A stretch of DNA of 12,813 nucleotides from Bacteroidota bacterium (GCA_003541875.1 DPLS01000083.1:1-12813), one strand, 5' to 3'. Numbered from the stretch's first letter, positions 6,302-12,813 are shown. Numbers and translations: made by a program. Notes: a model not told the origin generated them from the sequence alone.

Positions 6302-7093
6302 ATGGCCAAAGAACAGAAGCCCTCGAACGGGACGCAAAGAGAGGATGAAGTGAAACCACCTGACCGCCAAGAAGCATCCGGACTTGGTCATGACCTTCTG
6401 AGTGAATTCGTTCAGGTTGTACACAATGTCATTCCGGTACTTGACCAAATGAAGAACAGCATCACAGAGAGTTCGCGCAAGATTCCCAAGGCGTCTCTCC
6501 AACTCAACAGTGTCACGCGTGCCACCGAAACGGCAACCGTGGAAATTCTAAATGTCCTCGATTCTATGACACGGAAGATCGCCCAGTTTGAGGCAATCCT
6601 GGTTAAGATCGCGGAACGCGAATCGCAAATGGAGGCGGTCGGCATGGCGATATCATCCCGGTTGCACACTCTCTCCATCCAGACGCCATCAGGCGATGGG
6701 GTTGCCGAGCTGCACAAGCTGTGGTCCGACTATCTGGAGATGACCTCCCATTCTGACTTGCCAGCATTTGCCAGCAGGGCGCTCAGTGAGGTGCGCAGTG
6801 AGACACTGAGCATCGCCATGTCACTCCAGGTGCAGGACATTACAGCCCAACAGATTGCTGGGGTCATCCATCTCATCGAATCTGTCAGAACGCAGTTGAC
6901 CAAGGTACTTGTGAAGTTAGAAGACACTGGCAACACGCTTGCGAATGCCGATGATCAGATCGGTGAGGATTCCCAACAGACGGGTAATCAAGCATTTGAC
7001 GTGAATGCTCAGTTCACACACAATCCTGAACGACAGGATATCGCAGATGATATTATCAATGCCTGGAGCAACACGACGCGCCGGGTGGAATAA
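6302..7093 (+). CDS. CheZ-like CheY-P phosphatase (second of a tandem pair)
   Basis: The 263-residue product is a paralogue of the gene just upstream. Both share the helix pattern I-P-K-A-S-x-Q-L...V-T-x-A-T-E...E-I-L-N-x-L (about 60-85), the catalytic helix SLQVQDITAQQIAGV with D179 and Q183, and a C-terminal tail (FDVNAQF...ERQDIADDI, 232-255). The middle and N-terminal parts have diverged, so the duplication is not recent. By analogy with CheZ it should dephosphorylate a CheY-type protein. With two CheYs upstream, each CheZ may serve a different one, or the pair may form a heterodimer; both ideas are inference. AAGGG at 6287-6291, ten bases before the ATG, can serve as the ribosome binding site. 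The cheA gene follows after 32 bases. Confidence 0.84.
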   Translation: MAKEQKPSNGTQREDEVKPPDRQEASGLGHDLLSEFVQVVHNVIPVLDQMKNSITESSRKIPKASLQLNSVTRATETATVEILNVLDSMTRKIAQFEAILVKIAERESQMEAVGMAISSRLHTLSIQTPSGDGVAELHKLWSDYLEMTSHSDLPAFASRALSEVRSETLSIAMSLQVQDITAQQIAGVIHLIESVRTQLTKVLVKLEDTGNTLANADDQIGEDSQQTGNQAFDVNAQFTHNPERQDIADDIINAWSNTTRRVE

Positions 7094-7125
7094 GAAACGA
7101 CACCACTTTCTAGTGAGAAGAAGCG

Positions 7126-8940
7126 ATGAGCGACCAACAAGGACAAACCGATACCACTGGTTTCGACAATGAGATGACAGAGATCCTGGAGAGTTTTATT
7201 GTTGAGACCAGGGAGATTATGGAACGACTCGGACAGGAACTTCTGGAATTGGAGAAGCGGCCGATGGACTCTGAACTTCACAACTCCATCTTTCGGGCCG
7301 TTCACACCATCAAAGGTACGTCATCCTTTCTGGGCTTCGAGCAATTGACGACGCTGGCACACCGTTGTGAAGATGTGCTGAACAAGATTCGGAAGAAGGA
7401 GCTCACGGTGACGTCTAAAGGGATGGACATCCTCGTTGAAGCATACGACCTGCTCAAGGCGCTTCTGCAGATGATTGAAGACAAGAGTGCTGAGAAACTC
7501 GATCTAACGAACATTCTTGCAAAGCTCGAGGTGATGGCCCGGGGAGTTGCTTCCGAATCGGTAGAGGTTCCCACGGTGCAAGCACCGACTGTTGAGGGGG
7601 AGTATTCTCCGGCAGTTGAACCGGTTGGCGAACAGGGCGCGAAACCTCAGCCACCGGAACCTGTATCCGCGCAATCATCTTCATCACCGACGGCACATGC
7701 AAAGGTGGTCGATTCAACCATTCGTGTGGATGTGACACGACTCGACAGTCTCATGAACCTCGTTGGTGAGCTGGTGTTGGGTCGCAATCGTCTTTCCCAA
7801 ATCGCATTTCAGCTTGGTGAACAGTATGAGGGTGTGACCGCGACAAAAGACTTGGTCGAGACAAGCTCACAGATTGATTTCATCACGACGGAACTTCAAA
7901 TGGCGGTGATGAAGACAAGGATGGTGCCGATTGCCAAGGTCTTCAACAAACTTCCACGCCTCATCCGCGATCTCTGCAAGGAAATGGGGAAGGAGATTGA
8001 CCTTCAGGTCTCGGGTGAGGAAACGGAGCTTGACAAATCCATCATCGAAGAGCTCAACGACCCGCTCGTTCACATTATCCGAAATGCGGCAGACCACGGC
8101 GTCGAGCTTCCTGAAGAACGCAAGAAGAACGGCAAGTCCGAGAAGGGGACGGTCATCGTCAAGGCTGAACATGTCGGAAACCACATCGTCATTTCGATAC
8201 TGGATGACGGCAAGGGTATGGATCCTGAGAAGCTGAAACAGAAAGGGATCGAAAAAGGATTGATCACAGAAGCACAGGCGCGTGAAATGTCGAGGCGAGA
8301 AGCTTTCAACCTTATCTTTGCGCCCGGTTTCAGCACTGCGGCAAAGGTGACAAACGTTTCGGGACGTGGGGTTGGGATGGACGTTGTGCGGACGAATATC
8401 TCCAAGCTCAAAGGAATCGTCGAGATTGAATCTGAAACGGGAATTGGCAGCACATTCGTGATCAAGCTGCCGTTGACCCTTGCTATTATCCAAGGGCTGT
8501 TGGTTGAGGCAAGCAATGAGATCTTTTCCATACCTCTTGGTTCGGTGCTCGAAGTTGTACGCGCGAGGCAGGCTGAAATAGCAACTGTGAATGGACATGA
8601 GGTTATTCGACTGCGAAACACTGTCCTCCCGCTTGCACGTATCGCGGATGTTCTTGGTTCAACAGCAGGAGCTGCAGCAGATGAGTGGCGTTACATTGTT
8701 GTTGTGGGTCTTGCCGAACGGCGGCTGGGCGTTGTGGTGGATTCGCTGCTCGGCCAGAAAGAGGTGGTGATCAAATCGCTCGGTGACTATCTGGGCAAGG
8801 TGCCGGGCATTGCTGGCTCCACCATCCTTGGAGATGGACGGGTGATCATGATTGTTGATGTGGGGGAATTCATGAAGCTGTGTAGTGGAGGCGTTGGACA
8901 GATGACTAGGCCAATGTCATTGGAAATGGCTGCAGCATGA
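7126..8940 (+). CDS. cheA: CheA, chemotaxis histidine kinase without a P2 domain
   Basis: CheA autophosphorylates on ATP within receptor arrays and passes phosphate to CheY and CheB. The 604-residue protein has the P1 HPt domain (about 15-125) with phospho-His H60 in AVHTIKGTSSFLG. A Pro/Glu/Val/Gln-rich linker (about 130-195) comes next, then the P3 dimerization helices (DSTIRVDVTRLDSLMNLVGELV from 196). The P4 ATPase domain has an N box (H316 and N320 in HIIRNAADHG), G1 (D360 in DDGKGMD), F box (FAPGF from 398) and G2 (GRGVGMD from 413). The P5 CheW-like domain runs to about 590. The linker has no room for the P2 domain that docks CheY in E. coli CheA, so phosphotransfer probably occurs without P2 docking. 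A purine-rich GAGAAGAAG precedes the start. The stop overlaps the start of cheB (ATGA, 8937-8940), indicating translational coupling. Confidence 0.95.
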   Translation: MSDQQGQTDTTGFDNEMTEILESFIVETREIMERLGQELLELEKRPMDSELHNSIFRAVHTIKGTSSFLGFEQLTTLAHRCEDVLNKIRKKELTVTSKGMDILVEAYDLLKALLQMIEDKSAEKLDLTNILAKLEVMARGVASESVEVPTVQAPTVEGEYSPAVEPVGEQGAKPQPPEPVSAQSSSSPTAHAKVVDSTIRVDVTRLDSLMNLVGELVLGRNRLSQIAFQLGEQYEGVTATKDLVETSSQIDFITTELQMAVMKTRMVPIAKVFNKLPRLIRDLCKEMGKEIDLQVSGEETELDKSIIEELNDPLVHIIRNAADHGVELPEERKKNGKSEKGTVIVKAEHVGNHIVISILDDGKGMDPEKLKQKGIEKGLITEAQAREMSRREAFNLIFAPGFSTAAKVTNVSGRGVGMDVVRTNISKLKGIVEIESETGIGSTFVIKLPLTLAIIQGLLVEASNEIFSIPLGSVLEVVRARQAEIATVNGHEVIRLRNTVLPLARIADVLGSTAGAAADEWRYIVVVGLAERRLGVVVDSLLGQKEVVIKSLGDYLGKVPGIAGSTILGDGRVIMIVDVGEFMKLCSGGVGQMTRPMSLEMAAA

Positions 8941-10034
8941 ACACAACGATAAAAGTTGTTGTTGTGGACGACTCTGCGTTCATGAGGAAATCGTTGTCGC
9001 TCATGCTTGAGTCAGACCCACAAATCAAGGTTGTGGCAACGGCACGGGACGGCAAAGAAGGAATCGAGAAGATCCGGGAGTTCAAGCCCGATGTCGTAAC
9101 GCTTGACGTGGAGATGCCAGTCATGGATGGCCTCACGGCACTCAGTGTGATCATGAAGGAGATGCCCCTTCCGGTACTGATGGTGAGTTCCATTACCACA
9201 GATGGTGCAAAGGCGACGATCGATGCACTGAACCTCGGTGCAGTGGACTTCATCCCCAAAGAGCTCTCATATGTATCGGTCAACATCACGAAGATCAAAG
9301 ATGATCTCATAACAAAGATCAAGCAGATTGTTCAGAGCAGTTCGCTTCAGTTTCGCATGCAGCGCATCAGGGCGTCGCAATCGAGAATTCAGAAATCCGG
9401 ATCAGACCCCGGACCGTCGGCACGACGGACGAGTATTCGACCCCGCAGTGATCTTCGGGCAGTGGTTATCGGCATATCGACGGGCGGTCCGTTTGCCCTT
9501 CTTCAGATAATTCCCAAACTCCCCGCCAGTTTTCCCCTGGGTGTGGCGATCGTGCAGCACATGCCTCCGAAGTTCACCAAGTCGCTTGCTGAACGCTTGA
9601 ATGGCCTGAGCGAGGTTGAAGTGAGGGAGGCCAGCGAGGGAGATAGGATGCAACCGGGCGTTGTGTTGATCGCACCGGGAGGTCGACACCTCACGTTCCA
9701 CCACAGCGGTGGGAGCGTCCATGTCAAGACGCCGCTTGAGCCGGCAAACACGCTGTATCGCCCTTGTGCCGACATTATGATGAATTCTGCTGTCCAGGCA
9801 TTCCAGGGTCCTTTGCTTGGCGTTATCATGACGGGTATGGGAAAAGACGGCCTTGAAGGTCTGAAGGCGATTAAGAAGCGGTCAGGCTACGTCATCGCTC
9901 AGGATGAGGAAACATGTGTCGTGTACGGGATGCCAAAAGCTGCTGTCGATGAGGGGGTGGTAGACACTGTACTGCCACTGGAAGAAATACCGAATGCACT
10001 TGTGGCGGTCACAAAGGAAGATGGACATGGATGA
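8937..10034 (+). CDS. cheB: CheB, receptor methylesterase/deamidase
   Basis: CheB hydrolyses methyl-glutamates and deamidates glutamines on chemoreceptors, and it is activated by phosphorylation from CheA. The 365-residue product has an N-terminal receiver domain with the acidic residues in VVDDSAFMRK, phospho-acceptor D57 (LDVEMPVMDG) and K in FIPKE. An Arg/Ser-rich linker (about 130-172) follows. The methylesterase domain has the triad S181 (GISTGGP), H208 (VQHMPP) and D304 (MTGMGKDG). The domain order and length match the family. One unusual point is the receiver's FIPKEL, where KP is typical in other receivers but variable in CheB. The start is coupled to the cheA stop, and its own 3' end overlaps the next small gene by eight bases. 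Confidence 0.96.
   Translation: MNTTIKVVVVDDSAFMRKSLSLMLESDPQIKVVATARDGKEGIEKIREFKPDVVTLDVEMPVMDGLTALSVIMKEMPLPVLMVSSITTDGAKATIDALNLGAVDFIPKELSYVSVNITKIKDDLITKIKQIVQSSSLQFRMQRIRASQSRIQKSGSDPGPSARRTSIRPRSDLRAVVIGISTGGPFALLQIIPKLPASFPLGVAIVQHMPPKFTKSLAERLNGLSEVEVREASEGDRMQPGVVLIAPGGRHLTFHHSGGSVHVKTPLEPANTLYRPCADIMMNSAVQAFQGPLLGVIMTGMGKDGLEGLKAIKKRSGYVIAQDEETCVVYGMPKAAVDEGVVDTVLPLEEIPNALVAVTKEDGHG
10014..10018 (+). promoter_or_regulatory. Ribosome binding site that sets the start of the 91-residue gene
   Basis: AAGGA is eight bases from ATG 10027 but only two from ATG 10021, which is in the same frame. The next ATG further upstream, 9994, lies before this element. The downstream start is therefore preferred. 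The site sits inside the 3' end of cheB, consistent with coupled translation. Confidence 0.6.
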
Positions 10035-10302
10035 GGGATCAGGAAACAGGTCTGGCGAAGCGGGGTTCTCGGCACTAGAATCCTTTGAGGGAATCAAGAT
10101 CCGACAGCATGCTCACACTGGAGGCATTATCAAGGCAAGCCAGGTGGTCTCTCGCGGGGCACATGCCATCGAACTTCACGAGAACCCCGGAGAATCTCCC
10201 TCAGTGGTGATTCATCGGGACGGTGAGAGAATCGATCGCATCGAATTCGTGTGCACGTGCGGCCGGGGAACATCGGTCAGGCTCGAGTATGATGAGGAAT
10301 AG
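10027..10302 (+). CDS. Small protein of unknown function with C-terminal CxCG motif
   Basis: I do not recognise this 91-residue protein. It starts inside the last codons of cheB (eight-base overlap) behind a good ribosome binding site, so it is probably translated with the chemotaxis genes. The N-terminal 20 residues are polar and Gly/Ser/Glu-rich. The rest alternates short beta-like stretches (GIKIRQ, AIELHE, SVVIHRDGERIDRIEFVCTCG, SVRLEYDEE), suggesting a compact beta fold. Two cysteines, C76 and C78, form CTCG; a lone pair could bind metal only as part of a dimer or with His residues, which are plentiful (HAH at 28-30, plus four others). There is no signal peptide or membrane segment. Its place between cheB and the flagellar block suggests a role in chemotaxis or the flagellum; nothing more specific can be said. 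Confidence 0.72.
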   Translation: MDEGSGNRSGEAGFSALESFEGIKIRQHAHTGGIIKASQVVSRGAHAIELHENPGESPSVVIHRDGERIDRIEFVCTCGRGTSVRLEYDEE

Positions 10303-10399
10303 CCTGCATCTGCACGGTATTAGCCAACATCACTGGGTTGAATGCAGGACATTCACGCTCAAATGGCGCTGTTTCGTAGAACAAACAGACGAGAAGGTC

Positions 10400-10415
10400 T
10401 GGCACTAGGCTTGAA
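10400..10415 (+). promoter_or_regulatory. Weak sigma-54-like promoter (-24/-12)
   Basis: TGGCAC, five bases, then TTGA matches the sigma-54 consensus TGGCAC-N5-TTGC with correct spacing, except that the important C of the -12 element is A. Sigma-54 often drives flagellar operons, and the location ahead of the small membrane ORF and flgB is sensible. Transcription would begin near 10427. A single motif with a core mismatch is weak evidence. Confidence 0.25.
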
Positions 10416-10461
10416 ACAGCATTATGCAGGAATGAGATGCGTCATGGCAATGCAAAAGAAA

Positions 10462-10623
10462 ATGAGCGAAGAGGGAGAGCCTACCGACAGCAGAATTGCT
10501 GGCGGATTTCTTGGCGTGGTTGTCTTAGTGGTTGCGGGAGTTGCTTTCTTCAGAAGGAAGAGAAGACTAATCTCTACAGTTCCAGAGACCTCTGAAGAAT
10601 GGGAGGATTGCATAGGCATCTAG
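10462..10623 (+). CDS. Possible small single-pass membrane protein
   Basis: The frame open to 10623 encodes a hydrophobic segment IAGGFLGVVVLVVAGVAFF followed at once by RRKRR, then an acidic tail (ETSEEWED). That is the layout of a small membrane protein with its C-terminus in the cytoplasm by the positive-inside rule. From ATG 10462 it would be 53 residues; in-frame ATGs at 10342, 10432, 10444 and 10450 give longer versions. None has a well-placed ribosome binding site, although AGGA at 10428-10431 is 12 bases before 10444. I recognise no family. The clear membrane segment with its basic stop-transfer cluster is the main argument that the gene is real. Confidence 0.4.
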   Translation: MSEEGEPTDSRIAGGFLGVVVLVVAGVAFFRRKRRLISTVPETSEEWEDCIGI

Positions 10624-10653
10624 GATTTCGGGTGCCTTGGCAATCCAAATCAA

Positions 10654-11076
10654 ATGGCAATTTCGCTTTTTAACAAGACGAACATACCTCTCCTGGGCAA
10701 GGCACTCGATGCTTATGCACTTCGACAAAAAGTGACGGCATCAAACATTGCCAATATCTCCACCGTCGGTTACCGCAGCCAGACCGTTACGTTTGAAGAC
10801 GAACTGGCTGGCGCCCTCCAGGGTTCGCAAATCTCCGGCAGTCAAACAAACAAATCCCACATGCCTATCGGCGTTCCCTCGCCGATGGATGCGACTGCCC
10901 GAGTGATCGATACGAATACAGGTCCTGGAATCGATAATGCAAGCGGTGCGAACGATGTTGACATCGACCTTGAGATGGCGGCCCTAGCCAAGGATCAGAT
11001 GAACTTCCGGTTTGCCGCGCGTATTGTCACCGAGACGTTCAGAGGCATTCAAAAGACCATACGGGGACAGGTATGA
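10654..11076 (+). CDS. flgB: FlgB, flagellar proximal rod protein
   Basis: FlgB is a rod subunit in the periplasm that, with FlgC, FlgF and FliE, connects the MS ring to the distal rod; it is exported by the flagellar type III system, so the lack of a signal peptide is expected. The 140-residue product shows the axial-protein N-terminal motif TASNIANISTVGYRSQ (about 29-44), normally NIANxxTPGY, and the conserved C-terminal block GANDVDIDLEMAALAKDQMNF (about 99-119) followed by the terminal helix. The length is normal for FlgB. No strong Shine-Dalgarno precedes the ATG, but the N-terminus aligns well with the family. Its stop overlaps the flgC start (ATGA). Confidence 0.94.
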   Translation: MAISLFNKTNIPLLGKALDAYALRQKVTASNIANISTVGYRSQTVTFEDELAGALQGSQISGSQTNKSHMPIGVPSPMDATARVIDTNTGPGIDNASGANDVDIDLEMAALAKDQMNFRFAARIVTETFRGIQKTIRGQV

Positions 11077-11570
11077 AGATAGGAAAGCTCCTCTCCGGCT
11101 TTGATTTGAGCGCGCTCGGCATGCGGGCCCAACGGAAAAAGATGAATGCTATCGCAGAGAACATCGCGAATAGCGAGACTACGCGCACTGAGCAGGGTGG
11201 CCCCTACAGGCGTAAGATGGTGCACTTCAGGGCTGGAGCACAGCAGACGTTTGCAAAAGCACTGGAGTGGTCGGGTGCACGACTCGATACGACGAATGTC
11301 CAACACTTTGAGTTTGGCGACGCTGCGTTCTCTGAAGCTGAGCGCCTTCCGGGAAGTGTGGAAGCGGAGCAACAGGAGGATCAGTCACAATTCAAGATGG
11401 TGCATGACCCAAGTCATCCCGATGCTGATGAAAACGGGTATGTGAAGCTTCCTAACGTCAACATTGTCACTGAGATGGTGGACATGATTGCGGCGTCGCG
11501 CTCGTATGAGGCTAATGTCACAGCAATCAATGCCGCAAAGGCACTTGCAAAGGACAGTCTGGAGATATGA
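11073..11570 (+). CDS. flgC: FlgC, flagellar proximal rod protein
   Basis: FlgC is the second proximal rod subunit, exported by the flagellar type III apparatus. The 165-residue product starts with a typical axial-protein helix (LSALGMRAQRKKMNAIAENIAN), then the FlgC-specific S-E-T-T-R-T-E-Q-G-G-P-Y-R-R-K (about 34-48). The C-terminal block VKLPNVNIVTEMVDMIAASRSYEANVTAINAAKAL is the classic FlgC end. It is somewhat longer than the usual 135-150 residues, with the extra length in the central variable region (about 55-115). The start overlaps the flgB stop by four bases, indicating coupled translation. Confidence 0.96.
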   Translation: MKIGKLLSGFDLSALGMRAQRKKMNAIAENIANSETTRTEQGGPYRRKMVHFRAGAQQTFAKALEWSGARLDTTNVQHFEFGDAAFSEAERLPGSVEAEQQEDQSQFKMVHDPSHPDADENGYVKLPNVNIVTEMVDMIAASRSYEANVTAINAAKALAKDSLEI

Positions 11571-11572
11571 CG

Positions 11573-11845
11573 ATGGACGTAAATCGCTTGAATTCGACCG
11601 CCGTTCAGACAGCGCAACTGCGCCCACAAACAAAGGAGGTGACGCCTCCGACAATACAACCCGCGGATGAGCTATCCAAACTTGCTCCCGCGCCGAACAA
11701 GGTCAGATTCACACGGGCTGAGAAGGAGTACTTCGCAGAGGCTTTTCCCGCTGCCGCGAAGGAAATACATCAGCATGTTCTCTATCAGAAAAACGGAGTT
11801 CAACGATTGCCATCGCTTGGTACTGTCGTGGATAGGAGAGGATAA
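11573..11845 (+). CDS. Small protein of unknown function between flgC and fliE
   Basis: I do not recognise this 90-residue protein. The first 45 residues are polar and rich in Pro, Gln and Thr, probably disordered. The second half has an amphipathic helix (RFTRAEKEYFAEAFPAAAKEI, about 45-65) and a short tail ending GTVVDRRG. There is no signal peptide or membrane segment. GGAG at 11561-11564 is eight bases from ATG 11573, so I prefer it to the in-frame ATG at 11567, which overlaps the flgC stop with only a two-base spacer. The fliE gene follows after three bases. Tight packing between two rod genes argues for a flagellar function, perhaps a rod-assembly factor, chaperone or exported component; this is inference. 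Confidence 0.75.
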   Translation: MDVNRLNSTAVQTAQLRPQTKEVTPPTIQPADELSKLAPAPNKVRFTRAEKEYFAEAFPAAAKEIHQHVLYQKNGVQRLPSLGTVVDRRG

Positions 11846-11848
11846 CCG

Positions 11849-12151
11849 ATGAAAATTGGTCAAATGCTTACTCTGGTGCCCAACGATGCGAGTAACCGGA
11901 ACGCCGTCGACAAAACACTCAATTCGACGCAAACCTCGTTCGGTGAGACGCTTACCAGGGCAATCGCCGACGTCAATACTCTGCAACATGAAGCCAGTGA
12001 TGCAACAAAGCGAATGGTTGCCGGCCAACCTGTGGATCTCCACGAGGTCATGATCGCTGCTGAAAAGGCAAGGACAAGCTTCGATCTGTTGATGGAGATC
12101 AGGAACAAGACCATCGATATGTATCGCGAAATTATGAGAATGCAGGTCTAA
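11849..12151 (+). CDS. fliE: FliE, flagellar hook-basal body junction protein
   Basis: FliE is the adaptor between the MS ring (FliF) and the rod, and an early substrate of the flagellar type III exporter. The 100-residue product has the normal length and the conserved C-terminal half: V-D-L-H-E-V-M-I-A-A-E-K-A-R-T-S-F-D-L-L (about 62-81) then EIRNKTIDMYREIMRMQV, matching the family's ExRNKxxxAYxEIMRMQV ending. The N-terminal half (SFGETLTRAIADVN) is also typical. A strong ribosome binding site (GGAGAGG, 11835-11841) precedes the ATG. The fliF gene starts three bases after the stop. Confidence 0.96.
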   Translation: MKIGQMLTLVPNDASNRNAVDKTLNSTQTSFGETLTRAIADVNTLQHEASDATKRMVAGQPVDLHEVMIAAEKARTSFDLLMEIRNKTIDMYREIMRMQV

Positions 12152-12154
12152 CCG

Positions 12155-12813
12155 ATGGCCGAATACCAGGATCACTTCAGGGGGCAAATCGGAGGTTTCA
12201 TGCAACGGTTGTCGATCGGGCAAAAGATAATGCTCGTGGGCGTTACGCTGGCAAGTATCGCGGCAATTGTGGCATTGATTACCGTAGTCAATCGTCCGTC
12301 GTACGGGATGTTGTTCTCGAATCTTCGGCCCGAGGATGCTTCAAAGATCGTTGAGAAGCTGAAGGAGAGGAGTGTCCCATACACGTTGGATGACGGCGGC
12401 AAAACAATCCTTGTTCCGAAACAGCAAGTCTATGATCTCCGGCTCTCGTTGGCCGGGGAAGGACTGCCGCAGTCCAGTGTCATCGGCTATGAGATCTTTG
12501 ATCGGACAAACCTGGGGGTGTCAGACTTTGTGCAGAAAGTGAACTACCGCCGCGCCCTCGAAGGAGAGTTGGCACGCACTATTCTGGAATTGGAGGAGGT
12601 CGAAGGTGCCCGCGTTCACATCGTGGTTCCGGAGAAGGCGCTCTTTAAGGACGATGAGAAGGCAGCGACTGCTTCAGTTGTTCTGAAACTGAGAAGTGGG
12701 AAACCTCTGAAGCGCGAGACGGTGCAGGGGATTGCCCATTTGGTGGCAAGCAGCGTGGAAGGTCTGGAAACGAACAATGTAACAATCGTCGATTCACGCG
12801 GAAGCCTTCTCTC
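12155..12813 (+). CDS. fliF: FliF, flagellar MS-ring protein (3' truncated by window edge)
   Basis: FliF forms the MS ring in the inner membrane, the base on which the rod, export apparatus and C ring assemble. The 219 codons visible are the N-terminal part of a protein usually around 530-570 residues. After a short cytoplasmic N-terminus there is a membrane segment at about 26-46 (IMLVGVTLASIAAIVALITVV), then the conserved YGMLFSNLRPEDASKIVEKL. The ring-building domain follows, with GYEIFDRTNLGVSDFVQKVNYRRALEGELARTI (about 109-141) and ARVHIVVPEKALF (about 149-161). The frame is open to the last base with no stop, so the gene continues beyond the window. AGGT at 12144-12147, inside the end of fliE, is the likely ribosome binding site. 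Confidence 0.95.
   Translation, partial: MAEYQDHFRGQIGGFMQRLSIGQKIMLVGVTLASIAAIVALITVVNRPSYGMLFSNLRPEDASKIVEKLKERSVPYTLDDGGKTILVPKQQVYDLRLSLAGEGLPQSSVIGYEIFDRTNLGVSDFVQKVNYRRALEGELARTILELEEVEGARVHIVVPEKALFKDDEKAATASVVLKLRSGKPLKRETVQGIAHLVASSVEGLETNNVTIVDSRGSLL

Larger units (their letters stand above)
10303..10653 (+). other. 351-base stretch between the chemotaxis and flagellar blocks
   Basis: This is the longest stretch without a confident gene. It holds a possible small membrane-protein ORF (10462-10623) and a weak sigma-54-like element (10400-10415). That element lies between two 8-base inverted-repeat arms (GCTGTTTC at 10368-10375 and GAAACAGC at 10413-10420). Inverted repeats this short are expected by chance in DNA of this length. 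I see no stem-loop followed by a T run, so no rho-independent terminator. The gap is the natural place for a promoter driving the flgB block. Confidence 0.5.

Noticed and set aside
6928..6943. Sigma-54-like match (TGGCAA-N5-TTGC) in the second CheZ-like gene, about 200 bases before cheA
   Set aside because: The match is good, but it lies in coding sequence within a tight operon; such matches are expected occasionally by chance in a window this size. Mapping of transcript 5' ends would decide.
7867..8598. Long open frame on the minus strand opposite cheA (about 243 codons)
   Set aside because: It lies entirely under the conserved P3-P4-P5 domains of cheA; the translation resembles no protein family and is an antisense shadow.
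10303..10430. Repeated ATGCAGG/CCTGCAT heptamers (10303-10309, 10341-10348, 10424-10430)
   Set aside because: Seven-base repeats over this distance are expected by chance; no regular spacing or longer shared flanks, so not a CRISPR-like or operator array.

Overview
The window is one end of a contig from a flagellated, chemotactic bacterium. Every supported gene lies on the + strand in one tightly packed chemotaxis/flagellar cluster with several start/stop overlaps and short gaps, so most of it is probably one or two long operons. Taxonomy cannot be fixed from the sequence. The diderm-type flagellar set (flgB, flgC, fliE, fliF), CheZ-type rather than CheC/CheX-type dephosphorylation, and balanced base composition suggest a Gram-negative lineage such as the Bacteroidota/Chlorobiota (Ignavibacteria-like) group or a neighbouring candidate phylum. 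This is a weak inference. The sequence was very probably assembled from Illumina reads, because its first 140 bases contain Illumina flow-cell oligonucleotide sequence.

Layout. Bases 1-140 are technical: the reverse complement of the P5 oligo with its ten-base T linker (1-21), an unexplained low-complexity filler (22-119), and an exact P7 match (120-140). Genuine sequence begins at about 136-141, inside a response-regulator receiver domain. The first gene (to 765) is the C-terminal end of a hybrid histidine kinase, receiver plus HPt. Next come a FapA/DUF342 protein (777-2153) and a HEAT-repeat protein (2243-3667). The chemotaxis core follows: cheR, two cheY-type response regulators, two tandem paralogous CheZ-like phosphatases, a P2-less cheA, and cheB. 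A 91-residue protein of unknown function with a CxCG motif overlaps the end of cheB. A 351-base stretch (10303-10653) holds at most a small membrane-protein ORF and a weak sigma-54-like element. The flagellar block flgB-flgC-(90-residue unknown)-fliE-fliF then runs off the right edge.

How the genes work together. CheA phosphorylates CheY and CheB; CheR and CheB set receptor methylation; CheY-P acts on the flagellar switch; CheZ removes the phosphate. The flgB/flgC/fliE/fliF products build the MS ring and proximal rod of the motor. No receptor (MCP) or CheW gene is in the window, so these must be encoded elsewhere. The least ordinary parts are the duplicated CheZ-like pair beside two CheYs, the HEAT protein inside the chemotaxis operon, and two small unrecognised proteins at conserved-looking operon positions (after cheB, and between flgC and fliE). 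I did not find a wholly new system.
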